64,000 bases of DNA from Providencia manganoxydans. GTDB lineage: Bacteria > Pseudomonadota > Gammaproteobacteria > Enterobacterales > Enterobacteriaceae. Within the stretch, counting starts at the first letter, position 1; every line of letters begins with the position of its first letter. The translations under genes and the position numbers were made by a program. Under the pieces are notes generated by a model. The model did no database searches and was not told the origin of the DNA. It saw nothing but the letters and a program-made list of their open reading frames with translations. Shown piece by piece: positions 10,701 to 18,272 of this stretch. The stretch lies in contig NZ_CP067099.1 in assembly GCF_016618195.1 (NCBI RefSeq), positions 186,001 to 250,000 on the forward strand, in the 5' to 3' direction.

Positions 10701-12469
10701 AGAGTGACCGGTGAGGAAGTCGATTTTCTCATAAGTTCACGGATACGTTTTGGCCTAATCGATGTGATTTTTAAGCTAATTTCATTGGTTGCAACATCAA
10801 CTAATTGGTTGTTTTTATCTTTAATTATAAAGGTGATTTTTTGCTGGGCTTTACCGTTTGCCGCTAAGCTAAATTTAGTGGGAGATACTTGCGTATTTGC
10901 TGGGTAGATAGCCGCTTGATTAACGGTAACTTGAAGCGTGGTATTGGCTGAGCGATTGCCTTTTTTATCAATGGCGACGGCATTAATGATATAACTATTA
11001 ACCGCTTTTTTATTATATTGATAGTCAGGTAAACGGACACGGTATTCACCTTTTTTATTATCAATCAGCTGGCCATTAGCGCCGATCAGTTGTGGCGCTG
11101 ACCACTCAATATGATCTAAACCATATTTACTGTTCACCGTGAAAGTTAACGGCTTTTCTTCTCCTGCGTAACCTGTGATTGGGCTGTTAATCGACAGGCT
11201 GATAACCTCTTTTTTACGGTATTCAAGTACAATATTATTGTTACGATCAACAAAATCGTAGCGGCTACCTTGTAATGTTCTTAATGCTGAGACATTATCA
11301 GGATTGATTTGTTGCTGCCATGCAGTACCCAATTGGTAATTCACCTGTAAACCAATACGTGAATCATGTTCACCTGATGTACCTTGGCGCTGTTCTGCAT
11401 TAATGGTGAATAATGGAAAGGGGGTATAACTGAGACCCGCGGTAACCGCTTGTGGATTAGTCCCTCGCTTATCAGATCCAAACAATCCTACTTCATCACC
11501 ATAATATTGTTCATAGCTTAGTTTTGCACCAACATGCGGATAGCTTGGTAACCACGCTTCACTGCGAATATCCCAACCATTTGCGGTACGTTCTTGATAA
11601 TCCTCTAAGTCTTTTGAGTCTTGCCAATTGGATAAACGATGGTAGCTGTTAGCTGCTAATTTGAGGTAATCGCGGCGATATTCAACGCCGAATCCGATAC
11701 GTGAATGATTACGTGATAAATCATAATCAAGGAAACTGTTTGCACCTAACATGTAATCAGGTTGGAACCAACGTATTCCTAATCCAAGATTGGTCTGAGT
11801 TCGTTCATCGGTACGGTGTAGGCTACCTTGAGTAAACAGTAATTTCTCTTTTTTATCATAGAGTGGCACTAATAAATCAGCTTGGCTATTTTGTAGAGCA
11901 AAGTGTTCATCAATATCTAACTGAATGCGTGAGTTACCTATATGATTAACCCATTGTTGTAAATAGTTATTGGCAGCAGCACTTGCCATACCACGAGCAA
12001 GGGCTACCGCCGTGTCTTTATTTGGATTGTTAGATAGGAATTGGCCAGCTTGTGAAGCAAGATTAGCAATATGTTGTTCTTGGTTGTTTTGGGATGTTTC
12101 GGGTTCGGTTTTAGCGTGCCATTCAATAGTAGGAAGAGCCGCCATTGGAACATCTAATTCATCGCCTGCTTGTAATTTGTCAAAACCATGGGCAAAGGTA
12201 CGGAATTGATTTAATTCGCGTAACGCATCAACACTCATATTATATTTTTTGGCGACGTAAAGTATGTTTTCGCCTTCTGATAACGTATAAGTTTGAGTTT
12301 GTCTGTCAATTAATGCATTTTCTTTTTTTAAAAATCGAATATTATCTTGGCTACTGGAAATAATAGGTGTAAATACAGAAACGATAGGAAAGCTTACTTG
12401 AATTGCAATATTTAACCAAGCAACTAATTTAAGTCGTTTGGGAAGTATCGTATGTGTGTCAGTGTTCAT
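4739..12469 (-). CDS. Giant inverse autotransporter adhesin (invasin/intimin family)
   Basis: A 2576-residue surface protein. An extended signal region (1-40) precedes a LysM peptidoglycan-binding segment (about 60-108, TYTLSEGENILYVAKKY) and an inverse-autotransporter beta-barrel (about 135-410; SFLDYDLSRNHSRIGFGVEY, a typical invasin-barrel stretch). Then come roughly 15 bacterial Ig-like (Big_1) repeats with the recurring pattern ADG/ANG followed by VxDxxGNPV, and about three Big_2-like domains (about 2045-2330). The C-terminal 240 residues are different and contain two cysteines, reminiscent of the disulfide-bonded binding tip of invasins. The barrel sits in the outer membrane and exports the C-terminus. 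The start has GGAG seven nt upstream. The gene is adjacent to a T3SS, so it probably mediates host-cell contact, biofilm or invasion. The receptor is unknown. Confidence 0.92.
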   Translation of the reverse strand: MNTDTHTILPKRLKLVAWLNIAIQVSFPIVSVFTPIISSSQDNIRFLKKENALIDRQTQTYTLSEGENILYVAKKYNMSVDALRELNQFRTFAHGFDKLQAGDELDVPMAALPTIEWHAKTEPETSQNNQEQHIANLASQAGQFLSNNPNKDTAVALARGMASAAANNYLQQWVNHIGNSRIQLDIDEHFALQNSQADLLVPLYDKKEKLLFTQGSLHRTDERTQTNLGLGIRWFQPDYMLGANSFLDYDLSRNHSRIGFGVEYRRDYLKLAANSYHRLSNWQDSKDLEDYQERTANGWDIRSEAWLPSYPHVGAKLSYEQYYGDEVGLFGSDKRGTNPQAVTAGLSYTPFPLFTINAEQRQGTSGEHDSRIGLQVNYQLGTAWQQQINPDNVSALRTLQGSRYDFVDRNNNIVLEYRKKEVISLSINSPITGYAGEEKPLTFTVNSKYGLDHIEWSAPQLIGANGQLIDNKKGEYRVRLPDYQYNKKAVNSYIINAVAIDKKGNRSANTTLQVTVNQAAIYPANTQVSPTKFSLAANGKAQQKITFIIKDKNNQLVDVATNEISLKITSIRPKRIRELMRKSTSSPVTLSEVTRIESGKYSVMVTAGKNPEQVTLTPVVRNTLLTPIDVTLTADSQTPHLTQITVSKNNSVANGKDENHVILVLKDAQNHLLIGHPVKFTATNKAKVPSQQETNEQGEISVPITSTTAGEAVLSIHYGNAAPKTVAMNFTADSTTAKVAIKEGVTIAPDKSVADGTTTKKITIKVTDAHNNAVPNVSVQLKTNNGQFANGKPVDNALITNNNGIAQTTLTSKIAGLADITVTVNGKTYTQKTLFTSDTTSARIKLKVTSPTLAVANGKQPIEVMAILTDSNHNPLPNTAVTWLADPASGVTFDSQTKTDNQGKTVLLVTSTFAGDIKLTAKTANATDQSLTVTFSVDKSTAKIDTANLKITPPNVIADGKSQKTITATVSDAHGNIVPKVNVLFTTTGSGQFVGSKTDKSTIAQTEKNGTATVKLTNTKAEIITVSANVNGNTVDQVTAFLADMTSPKITKLQAKNNHAVADGNAAITFEAYVKDTHGNPIENAIINWSSDHNERDVRMTNTVTKTDKQGIATTAVKSFKAADIIVSASVTGKKTPANPVTFIADKTTAQLAPFDTLPTTIIANGTEKVAIKTRVTDQNGNPVNGIDVNFSANNKAKMFPQTVTSDKDGYVKSDLTTNNIADKITITANINHKTAITSTITSIADIKTATIKLQPVSAKIPASNLGVTSGIKLKAIVKDAKGHLLEGIPVIWSTDFNQFDNDTTQTNAQGETSVTLYGTKAGKTGVTASLLNKASSKEEVTFTAGAANDTNSSLQMSQDSILANGLNISMARLTLKDMWGNPVTGQTIKWSRSNSEVSIKDKGEIGSSGVYQAEVTSNKAGIHPISATINGITKQEKIGAIADISTAMIESINIDGSNTAAANGSAKIKVVVKIKDTATNPVQDAIIGWNTTLGKLSSPTSKADRNGEAEIILTSTEAGKAIVTAQIGGSKQTISSLEFTAGTVSAKKSTATLSASMINAGSGETLLTVEAKDEQGNPLTNLARKIQPSVPAGLITIKSAFKETKLGTYEAKLSATAAKTTQLSIQIDGRKINEEPTLTIQPDSKTAQVKGQIKVSSTSAVAGKDVTYSLELEDKYGNPLKAGEVIFWSANDGTHLSNNQTLTDANGKSHISVVRSNVGDANVVIKLGSNAGYRKDAPVVSFTQAEIDTTKSTVRLAKSTINAGEETLLTVTLKDKYGNLLNNLASDIHVNSTHPNILITPAAAKSTGIYEMKVTSNKLTTAEISVNVLGNALVEKENITVKGDPNSWKISKVEPNNTILKAGDKTGVTYSATVVDQFDNILPYVTVSWHIDGKVEKYDFATTTNASGVAEVTVTSNTIGELVMTATLTKGNSLTANKVTVIQGDMNATNSILTSDKKEIGADSTEIMTLTVKAVDDFNNPIIGGKVTIESNSPNFMIGSPLIDNNDGSYQTTATSNKQGIYTLTAKVNGKPLSKTLMVKSGAANPVLRFDNTQRSLVYSSTVDRGQILKGLPTGAIATWESSNTSIATVNSDGAVKLLKAGNVKITARIQGNGVYNSAQASYELNIDKADPQLQIPNRVINETWGDSRGTVARAVFNNPDTNSAKPAITFSIDNTNIATIDKNNGVITQKKPNSKTATITVESEETEQFKAAKQQIFYQLGKSRFTVAFSNSIEKMTDNIHTFNLQKTTQKIPNYADIVWTSGNESAIKLKPNGSIERLQAGQASLTMKVNSNDYFEESSHSYTAKIYTKPNVTINSIDYGNNGDNVTHADKWAPVYTDDKVKVSWSSKSNSEFDKAKKVIINFKVDGSTKYSQTYDKFTGNIVTEFSPNKEYINKKLNIEFIAESDTDFNIPRKEVSIVPILGTAPADIGTIKTTTVTGYFNQGVVGFPEESRCKSNHFENQRYAIIFPVIEISYNHKGKSLLQDISVESTIYSSKYSGSSSRSNDIHYPKIEQPDANNKYQYAWSELKKYKAYEIKNDCWTSHKGKGKVDTTLDFLGTTTHKEFDFSWSGDP

Positions 12470-12742
12470 TGCACAACTCCGGATAAAACAAAATTGGTTT
12501 GAATAAAAGATACAATGAGTCTATCGCTTGCCTACTTTTATTCAGATGAGCAATAGCGTTACCATTGATATTTCTATACGGTGGTATTTAGATGTCTGTT
12601 AATGATTTTACTTTTTTATATTATGATTTAATTATGAATAGTCAGGATTTGTTAGGAATTCCTAATGTTGCTTATTGGTTGGATGAATAATATCTTTGTT
12701 ATTATTTCCTATTCAAAGAAATAAGAGGTTGGAAAGCCTATA

Positions 12743-13177
12743 TTAGTTTGGATTCACAGTCAGTACGATGTTATCCGAACTTTTCTTCGATAAAGGAATG
12801 ATTTTATCGCTCATCATTAGTAATTCATTGTTTTTTTCTACTCTAGCACTGAGCCCTAATTGCTCTGTTGTTTCATCGAAATTCTTAGGTACTCTTATTT
12901 TAAACTCTGCAGTACGTCGAGCCTCTTGATTCATAAATGTGTAGTCAAGATTGTGAGGTTTTATATCTCCTTCTGCTCGCATGGAGGTGAGAGAAAGAGT
13001 AATAATTGATTCACTAGGAATATCAATTGCTTTAGAATAAATATGACCGACGAATTGAAGCGTATTATTGCTATTTTGACGAGCGATAGAATAGTTTGAG
13101 CAGCCTGATAAATAGCTTGTTAACATCAATAAACATAGAGATAATATTACTCTTTGATTTATAATAACTAATTTCAT
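12743..13177 (-). CDS. YscW/YbaY-like lipoprotein, probable T3SS secretin pilotin
   Basis: A 144-residue lipoprotein with signal peptide and lipobox LSGC (Cys 26). The mature part reads as a small beta-sandwich: FVGHIYSKAIDIPSESIITLSL, FKIRVPKNFDE, LGLSARVEKNNELLMMSDKIIPL. This follows the pattern of the YscW/YbaY family (x-G-x-V-x-Y-x-x-R-x-x-L-P-x-x-A). YscW is the outer-membrane pilotin that guides the Yersinia secretin. It lies next to prg/org genes and no InvH is seen in the window, so a pilotin role for the InvG-like secretin is likely. It is 19 bp downstream of the winged-helix regulator gene. The family call is from pattern memory. Confidence 0.65.
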   Translation of the reverse strand: MKLVIINQRVILSLCLLMLTSYLSGCSNYSIARQNSNNTLQFVGHIYSKAIDIPSESIITLSLTSMRAEGDIKPHNLDYTFMNQEARRTAEFKIRVPKNFDETTEQLGLSARVEKNNELLMMSDKIIPLSKKSSDNIVLTVNPN

Positions 13178-13195
13178 TATTTTACTCTTTATTTT

Positions 13196-13624
13196 TCAAA
13201 TTACAGTTCTACTAATTAGCTTATTAAAGAAACATTTCATATAAGAATAAATATTCTTTTTTTCACTATTTGAGTATGCGTTTTTAGCTTCTAATTTAGT
13301 CCCAGTGTAAAGAATTCCAATCCTTGGAAGCGTCATGATGAGGTTTTCATCCAACTCTATCTTTTTAAAAGACAATCTTAGTTGCCTAACGAGCTTGTAA
13401 TAGCTACTTTCGGTTACAATGGTTCCTCGCTTTTCCCAAATTTCATACATAACCTCGCGTTTACTACTTGTTTTTGTTAGTAATAATTTTAATAAGCAAG
13501 ACTCGTTTTCTGAAAGATTAATGATTTTTTTTCCACGAGATAGAGTACGTTTTAGTGGGTCATAAACAACATGATCCGATAAAATGATTAATGGCTCGTG
13601 TTCGTTTTGATCTGTATTATTCAT
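13196..13624 (-). CDS. Winged-helix transcriptional regulator (OmpR/ToxR DNA-binding type)
   Basis: About 142 residues. Residues about 10-100 fit a Trans_reg_C winged helix: ILSDHVVYDPLKRTLSRG, INLSENESCLLKLLL, KREVMYEIWEKRGTIVTESSYYKLVRQLR, LIMTLPRIGILY. No receiver domain or membrane segment is present, unlike ToxR/CadC, and it lacks the long C-terminus of HilA. I prefer the ATG at 13624 because GGGA lies 6 nt upstream; in-frame starts at 13636 and 13651 would add up to nine residues. It is directly upstream of, and probably cotranscribed with, the putative pilotin gene, so it may be the local regulator of the T3SS or of the invasin. Confidence 0.8.
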   Translation of the reverse strand: MNNTDQNEHEPLIILSDHVVYDPLKRTLSRGKKIINLSENESCLLKLLLTKTSSKREVMYEIWEKRGTIVTESSYYKLVRQLRLSFKKIELDENLIMTLPRIGILYTGTKLEAKNAYSNSEKKNIYSYMKCFFNKLISRTVI

Positions 13625-13953
13625 TATGCATCCCATAAATATAGTTCTCATCGAAAATTAATTATATACATCCTACCCTTCATAATTACGTGGTTCAATA
13701 TAAAAAAACAACACTCGATAAGATATTTATAAAAAAAAGACGATTTTTAATAAATTCATCTTGTTTTTTTTAGGTGAATTAATATATCTTTTTTATCTGT
13801 TTTATATATATCAAATTCACATGCTTATTTTTTATGTTTTACAAAACAAATATTGAGGCAAGACTTAACTAAATAAAAATGTTAAGTCTATAGGTTTTAG
13901 GCGGGATTTTTTAGAACTGGAAGTTTTTATTAAAATGTATATAAATAATAGAG
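13625..13953. other. AT-rich spacer between regulator and prg/org operon
   Basis: No convincing gene. The stretch is very AT-rich, with several A and T runs and near-palindromic TATATATC segments, as expected for an H-NS-silenced promoter region. It would hold the promoter of the regulator-pilotin pair and the end of the org operon. I found no strong terminator hairpin. Confidence 0.5.
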
Positions 13954-14472
13954 CTAGTAAAATTTATATTCCTCTTCTTCATCATTTCCTTCGAGGCTAA
14001 TACTGTTGATTTGGTCATTCATTTGATTAACCAACGGTTGATTCATTAGGGCTATGGCATTGTAACGATAAATAGCTCGTTTGAATGTGTTTGATAATAA
14101 CTCTTGATTATCATAGGAGTTGGGTATGTTTAATACTTTTTGTACATTGGTAATAAATGCTATTTGTTCTTTTTTTGATATGTTTATGAGCTTTTTATAA
14201 ATAATTAAAAAATTATCGCGATGGTTTTCACTACTCGTATCACCATTTGAGTCATTGACTTTTAACTGCGTTAATAATTTATTCACTTCTGTAAGCTCTA
14301 TTTCGGTTAAACTATTATTTGGTATACTTTTATTGATGATCTTTGTGGATGGTATTGATTTTGCTTGCCATGCTTTACCCACTTTTTGAGCGAGGCTAAG
14401 ATTGTTATTATTAACAGTTTTTCCAATATTTGACGGGGTTATTAAAGTATTAATCGTTAGTGGTGTTATCAT
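13954..14472 (-). CDS. orgC: OrgC-like T3SS protein (by position)
   Basis: A 172-residue soluble, Asn/Ser/Lys-rich protein beginning MITPLTINTLITP and ending in an acidic EGNDEEEEYKFY. I do not see a clear family signature. It occupies the place of orgC after orgB, which in Salmonella encodes a secreted protein that helps needle assembly. I chose the ATG at 14472 because AAAGGGA lies 7 nt upstream; the coding region overlaps the end of orgB by 23 nt, indicating translational coupling. Alternatives are a secreted regulator or an effector peculiar to this genus. Confidence 0.55.
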   Translation of the reverse strand: MITPLTINTLITPSNIGKTVNNNNLSLAQKVGKAWQAKSIPSTKIINKSIPNNSLTEIELTEVNKLLTQLKVNDSNGDTSSENHRDNFLIIYKKLINISKKEQIAFITNVQKVLNIPNSYDNQELLSNTFKRAIYRYNAIALMNQPLVNQMNDQINSISLEGNDEEEEYKFY

Positions 14473-15103
14473 CGCCATTCCCTTTGTTACATAAGTTAAG
14501 CATATTTTGATATGCGGATTTTTGTTCCGCGAGGAGCTGGCAGCGACTTGGAATAGATAAAATATTCGGCAATACATACTGTGCTGCAATTGTTGGAGAG
14601 AAATGAGTAATTTTATTATTGGTTTCTAAGGCGATATCGCCATCAGGACTTGTCCGGTATTTCAGATGACTATTATCATGACGCAATTTCTTTTGTAGTT
14701 CTTCAGGTAAATAGAATATGACTTGATTGCCCTCTTTTTCTTGTTTAATCATATGGTTAGCAATAATTTCTTGTAAGTGTGGGTCATGGAAGAGGCTAGT
14801 AAGTTGTTGTAGGAGTAATTCTTGGCTCTGCTGACGTTTTTGCTGATAACGTTTTTCACTGTGATTGAGACTTTCAATCATATCAGTTAGTAATTGTTTT
14901 AAACCATCACGATAACCTTGTTGATAGGCGATTTGATTAATCGCTTTTGCCTCATTTTGAGCTTGTTGGTAACTTTCAGTTGCGTATTTTCGCGCTTGTT
15001 CTTCAATACGCTTGGCATAGCTGAGTGCATTTAATGCCTCGTGTTTAATTAAAACTTTTTCAAGCGCAGTCTGTTGGATATCAGGCAATATTTTTTCTGA
15101 CAT
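14450..15103 (-). CDS. orgB: T3SS stator/sorting platform protein OrgB (SctL)
   Basis: A 217-residue SctL/FliH-type protein that links the ATPase to the cytoplasmic sorting platform. The N-terminal half is charged and probably helical with AYAKRIEEQARKYATESYQQAQNEAKAI, followed by GYRDGLKQLLTDMIESLNHSEKRYQQKR, the usual V1V0-peripheral-stalk-like pattern. The C-terminal half has the QVIFYLPEELQ beta segment. The ATG at 15103 is used; a TTG six codons earlier is possible. The gene overlaps orgA by 23 nt and orgC by 23 nt, in the Salmonella order prgHIJK-orgABC. Confidence 0.85.
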   Translation of the reverse strand: MSEKILPDIQQTALEKVLIKHEALNALSYAKRIEEQARKYATESYQQAQNEAKAINQIAYQQGYRDGLKQLLTDMIESLNHSEKRYQQKRQQSQELLLQQLTSLFHDPHLQEIIANHMIKQEKEGNQVIFYLPEELQKKLRHDNSHLKYRTSPDGDIALETNNKITHFSPTIAAQYVLPNILSIPSRCQLLAEQKSAYQNMLNLCNKGNGDDNTTND

Positions 15104-15635
15104 AATGGCACGTTTCTTCAACGATATTCCAAGGTAATATCGTTTGGGTTGATGATGGGATGAGCTGCAAAACAGCTGCGCTAAACATATATTTTAGCCT
15201 TTTGGTATATTCCCTTCCAAAAGGCGTTATGTAAGCGAAAAGTTGTTCAGCGCCGAGTGCAAGTAATGTTTGGGGAGTCGGCGTTTTTGAATGATTAATT
15301 TGCCACAGAGGATCACTAAATCGTTCACGTAAATCCGAATAAATAGCCAACTCTCCCCACCAAGGCAAAGGGGCTTTATGTAAAATAATGCCTAATCCAA
15401 GAGCAACTTTGCCAAGTTTACACCATGCATGGGCGATACTGGCTGGCAATAGTAAAGTCTTATCGTTTGGCCATGATAAGGAGTATTGACGGATCAATCG
15501 TTGGTTGTGGAGTTTTTGTAACGCCTTGGGTAATTCATGGTAGTAAATATTGCTATATTCAGTATGAAAATAGCTTCCAGGTGCTAAAAAAATATCCGAC
15601 TGTAAAAGAGGTTGAAGACTATTGTGCTGACTCAT
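15081..15635 (-). CDS. orgA: T3SS accessory sorting-platform protein OrgA (SctK)
   Basis: A 184-residue soluble protein, close to the usual 180-200 of OrgA/MxiK. It has the SctK-type features of a Trp- and Leu-rich middle (HAWCKLGKVALGLGIILHK, LPWWGELAIYSDLRERF) and the GAEQLFAYITPFGREYTKRLKYMF segment. SctK connects SctQ (SpaO) pods to the inner-membrane ring. It overlaps the prgK end by 17 nt and orgB by 23 nt, so its translation is coupled to both. The order and length support the call more than single motifs do. Confidence 0.85.
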   Translation of the reverse strand: MSQHNSLQPLLQSDIFLAPGSYFHTEYSNIYYHELPKALQKLHNQRLIRQYSLSWPNDKTLLLPASIAHAWCKLGKVALGLGIILHKAPLPWWGELAIYSDLRERFSDPLWQINHSKTPTPQTLLALGAEQLFAYITPFGREYTKRLKYMFSAAVLQLIPSSTQTILPWNIVEETCHYVRKNIA

Positions 15636-16383
15636 CTGCTTTTACCTCAGTTTCTATTTTATTTTTTTGATTTTCCAATAGATTATTTGATTTCTGCCGA
15701 CGCCAAAAAAAGAATGATAAACCTATCGTACTTGCCCCTGCCAATGAAAGGATTGCTATCCAAATTGGATTAATAGAGGATTCAGGTTCACTGCGAATTT
15801 GATGTTGAAGGGGAGGCCGACTCACTATAACGACAGAAACATTATCATAATTGGTTTCAGCAAAGCTGCTGGTGAGAAACAATTTAATTTTGTTCATCAT
15901 CAGCTTCGGCTCTTCATTACCTGAATAAGTCACTAAACTAGAGACTTTTTGTACTTGTTTGGTAGGGGTATTACCATTTAATGGGTAACTAACGTGAACA
16001 CGTGCATTAACCACATCAGGGATCGTGAGTAGCGATTGTTCTAACCGTTGTTCGATCAACGATAGTAATCTTGTTCGCTCGGCTTGCGGTGAGGCGACTA
16101 GAGAGTCACCCGGAAATGCCTGAATAATTTCAATGGGCTCCTTTGACGGTAAGTTGTATTGACGTAATAAATCAACAGCAATCACAAAATCTTGTGGGGA
16201 GACTTTGATTGAATCACCTTGCTTATTATCTTGTTTACGCGAAGCTTCAACGCCGTGTTCTTGTAGTACAGCAAGAACTTCATTACTTTGTCGTTGGCTA
16301 AGATGACTGAGTAGTAATTGGTTATCACAACCGACTAATAGCCCGATAAACCCAATCAATAACAGTTTTTTCAATATATTCAT
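15619..16383 (-). CDS. prgK: T3SS inner-membrane ring lipoprotein PrgK (SctJ)
   Basis: A 254-residue YscJ/FliF-family lipoprotein. A signal peptide with lipobox LVGC (Cys 19) precedes the ring-building domains: LSQRQSNEVLAVLQEHGVEASRK, VSPQDFVIAVDLLRQYNLP and the second domain LLSLIEQRLEQSLLTIPDVVNARVHVSYP with VSSLVTYSG. A C-terminal transmembrane helix follows (about 205-228). SctJ forms the inner ring of the basal body with SctD (PrgH). The ORF begins 4 bp after prgJ and overlaps orgA. Confidence 0.97.
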   Translation of the reverse strand: MNILKKLLLIGFIGLLVGCDNQLLLSHLSQRQSNEVLAVLQEHGVEASRKQDNKQGDSIKVSPQDFVIAVDLLRQYNLPSKEPIEIIQAFPGDSLVASPQAERTRLLSLIEQRLEQSLLTIPDVVNARVHVSYPLNGNTPTKQVQKVSSLVTYSGNEEPKLMMNKIKLFLTSSFAETNYDNVSVVIVSRPPLQHQIRSEPESSINPIWIAILSLAGASTIGLSFFFWRRQKSNNLLENQKNKIETEVKADESAQ

Positions 16384-16386
16384 GGC

Positions 16387-16683
16387 TTATTGAGCTTTTA
16401 ATAATGTATCAAGGGCACCGGTGGTTTTATGAGTTAATGTAGAAACTAAATTTAGCCCCAAACTGTATTGTGCAATGGCATTTTGCATTTGCATGACTTC
16501 CATCGGATTACTGATATCGATGGTATTCGCTTGTTGGAAAAGTTCTTCTTTAGTCTGTTGTACTTGCGCGGTATATTGGGCAAAGAGTGATTTTACTTTG
16601 TCTTCAATAGATTGAGATGACGTATTATCAGGTAACTGACTTAATAGCGTTGGTACTGACAAAGCGGAATTAATTGGTTGCAT
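16387..16683 (-). CDS. prgJ: T3SS inner rod protein PrgJ (SctI)
   Basis: 98 residues, like Salmonella PrgJ (101). The C-terminal half has the rod/needle pattern NPMEVMQMQNAIAQYSLGLNLVSTLTHK followed by a short amphipathic tail TTGALDTLLKAQ. The inner rod connects the export gate to the needle and takes part in substrate switching. It lies between prgI and prgK with 69 and 3 bp spacers. Confidence 0.93.
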   Translation of the reverse strand: MQPINSALSVPTLLSQLPDNTSSQSIEDKVKSLFAQYTAQVQQTKEELFQQANTIDISNPMEVMQMQNAIAQYSLGLNLVSTLTHKTTGALDTLLKAQ

Positions 16684-16752
16684 GAGAATAAGTTCCTTAA
16701 AACCTTAAAAGTAGAGCATCAACAAATCGGTGAAGGATGCTCTATTGATAAA

Positions 16753-17067
16753 TTACACGTTACGAATAATTGCCGAAGCGGTATCTTTAATTGACTTCAT
16801 TAAGTTACTTTGTAGCTGCCTTGCCATATTGTAGTTACCACTGGCGGCAGTAATTCGAGCAAGTACCAGTGGGTTATCAACTTCAAGTTTCTTACCGTCT
16901 GCATCTTCACCTTTAGTTAACAGTGCAAGTTGATCACCAAGATCTTTGGCGCGTTTACTGACAGATGCACTACTGCGGTACATCATGCCGAGTTCATTGG
17001 TTGAATCAGTAGCATCCTTAGCTACCGGAGTTTCTAATGTTGAAACATCAAAAGTTATACCTGCCAT
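16753..17067 (-). CDS. prgI: T3SS needle filament protein PrgI (SctF)
   Basis: A 104-residue needle subunit. The C-terminal part carries the conserved NPLVLARITAASGNYNMARQ block and a polymerisation tail KSIKDTASAIIRNV. Needle proteins are usually about 80 residues; here the N-terminal and inter-helix parts are longer (ELGMMYRSSASVSKRAKDLGD, LTKGEDADGKKLEV). The ATG at 17067 has GAGG six nt upstream. An ATG four codons earlier overlaps the prgH stop and is less likely. Confidence 0.93.
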   Translation of the reverse strand: MAGITFDVSTLETPVAKDATDSTNELGMMYRSSASVSKRAKDLGDQLALLTKGEDADGKKLEVDNPLVLARITAASGNYNMARQLQSNLMKSIKDTASAIIRNV

Positions 17068-17078
17068 ATTAGACCTCA

Positions 17079-18272
17079 TTAATTAATAACATTTGGATTA
17101 AATAACCAAGTGTTATTATCTAAAATAATATAACCTTGGTTATTGCTGATAAACGATTTCCCTGCCAATTGATTGGTGGCTAAAGAAATAGAAAACTGAA
17201 CGTGCTTGTTTCCCCATTTATTGGAAAATTGATTAGCCAATTGAATGATAGAGGAAGTTTGTTTGTCATTTAAACTTCCTTGAATGAGATAAATAATTGA
17301 TTGATCTTTTCTGATTTTTTTCCATGGAACATGGCTTTCGGCTAAGCCTACTTCAGCCTCTGAGAGTAATTCATTAAGTTTAATCGTTACGAATTCGCTA
17401 TTTTTATAACAACCTAAATAGTCATGCATAACTTCATTAATAATGGTTTCATCTTTGGATAAAGCTTGTTCTTTTATTTTACGAATAATGGGTTGACAAG
17501 GGTTAGATAAATCGATTTTTAGAATACTTGGAATATAGTCTAAAAGTTTGTTTTCGATCTCTTTTTCAAGAATATCAATTCGTTTAATCGTGTATTTTTC
17601 TTGGTATTTTTCTTTGTATAATCGCTGGATACCCCAATCTACCTCTCGTTGTGTTTGCACAAGGATTAATGCTTCACCCTTCTTATTTAAAGTGACAACG
17701 ATTGGATGGTGACTGCCCTGTAAAATACTTTCAATAGTATTGATTTTTTTTACTGTAGTATTCGTGGAGTACACTTTCATTGCATAGATTATAAAAAATA
17801 GAAGAAAAACAAATAAAGCTAAAAAAATAAAATTCCATTTTGAAGTGGTATTTATTAATTTATTTTTCTGTTCTTTTTCAATAAAAACATCTGTTGTTTT
17901 TGAATCAGTTAGGGTTAACTCCCAAGGGGTATCCAATTGTTTAAATACAATAGGAAATGAATCTGTTAACATAAGTTCTTGATAGACAATCGGCGTTTTA
18001 AATGATTTTATGCCATCATTAATATATAAGCTAAATGTCGCGTTTGAGTCATTACTCCCATCTATATTATTTGATTGAATTGCCAATTCATAATGATTTG
18101 AGTTACTTGGAATATAATAAGTCGTGAAGCCTTTCTCATCGACCTCTGCTCGATACTCTACGTTTGGATCAATGACAATCATATGTTCATCGGCAGTGAG
18201 CATTAGCTCCTGCCCGTTCATAGAGCCGCTAGCGATTTTCATTATACAGATGCGGCTAGTTGTACTTTTCAT
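17079..18272 (-). CDS. prgH: T3SS inner-membrane ring protein PrgH (SctD)
   Basis: A 397-residue SctD, similar in length to Salmonella PrgH (392). The N-terminal cytoplasmic forkhead-associated-like domain (about 1-140) is followed by a single transmembrane helix (about 146-167, NFIFLALFVFLLFFIIYAM) and a periplasmic ring-building region (about 180-380) that includes VVTLNKKGEALILVQTQREVD. PrgH forms the outer of the two inner-membrane rings. It is the first gene of the minus-strand operon and is divergent from the InvF-like gene across a 200-bp promoter region. The ATG at 18272 has GGA nine nt upstream. Confidence 0.95.
   Translation of the reverse strand: MKSTTSRICIMKIASGSMNGQELMLTADEHMIVIDPNVEYRAEVDEKGFTTYYIPSNSNHYELAIQSNNIDGSNDSNATFSLYINDGIKSFKTPIVYQELMLTDSFPIVFKQLDTPWELTLTDSKTTDVFIEKEQKNKLINTTSKWNFIFLALFVFLLFFIIYAMKVYSTNTTVKKINTIESILQGSHHPIVVTLNKKGEALILVQTQREVDWGIQRLYKEKYQEKYTIKRIDILEKEIENKLLDYIPSILKIDLSNPCQPIIRKIKEQALSKDETIINEVMHDYLGCYKNSEFVTIKLNELLSEAEVGLAESHVPWKKIRKDQSIIYLIQGSLNDKQTSSIIQLANQFSNKWGNKHVQFSISLATNQLAGKSFISNNQGYIILDNNTWLFNPNVIN

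Noticed and set aside
10509..10907. Open frame of 132 residues opposite the invasin gene
   Set aside because: It lies antisense inside the repetitive invasin coding region and has no start signal or recognisable domain; similar shadows occur along the whole invasin.
4739..12469. Repeat array or CRISPR
   Set aside because: The periodicity is about 100 codons at protein level (Ig-like domains) with diverged DNA; there are no short identical repeats with spacers in the window.
12743..13177. InvH as identity of the lipoprotein
   Set aside because: InvH is a helical, Ser/Gln-rich lipoprotein; this one looks like a beta-sandwich with YscW/YbaY-like motifs.
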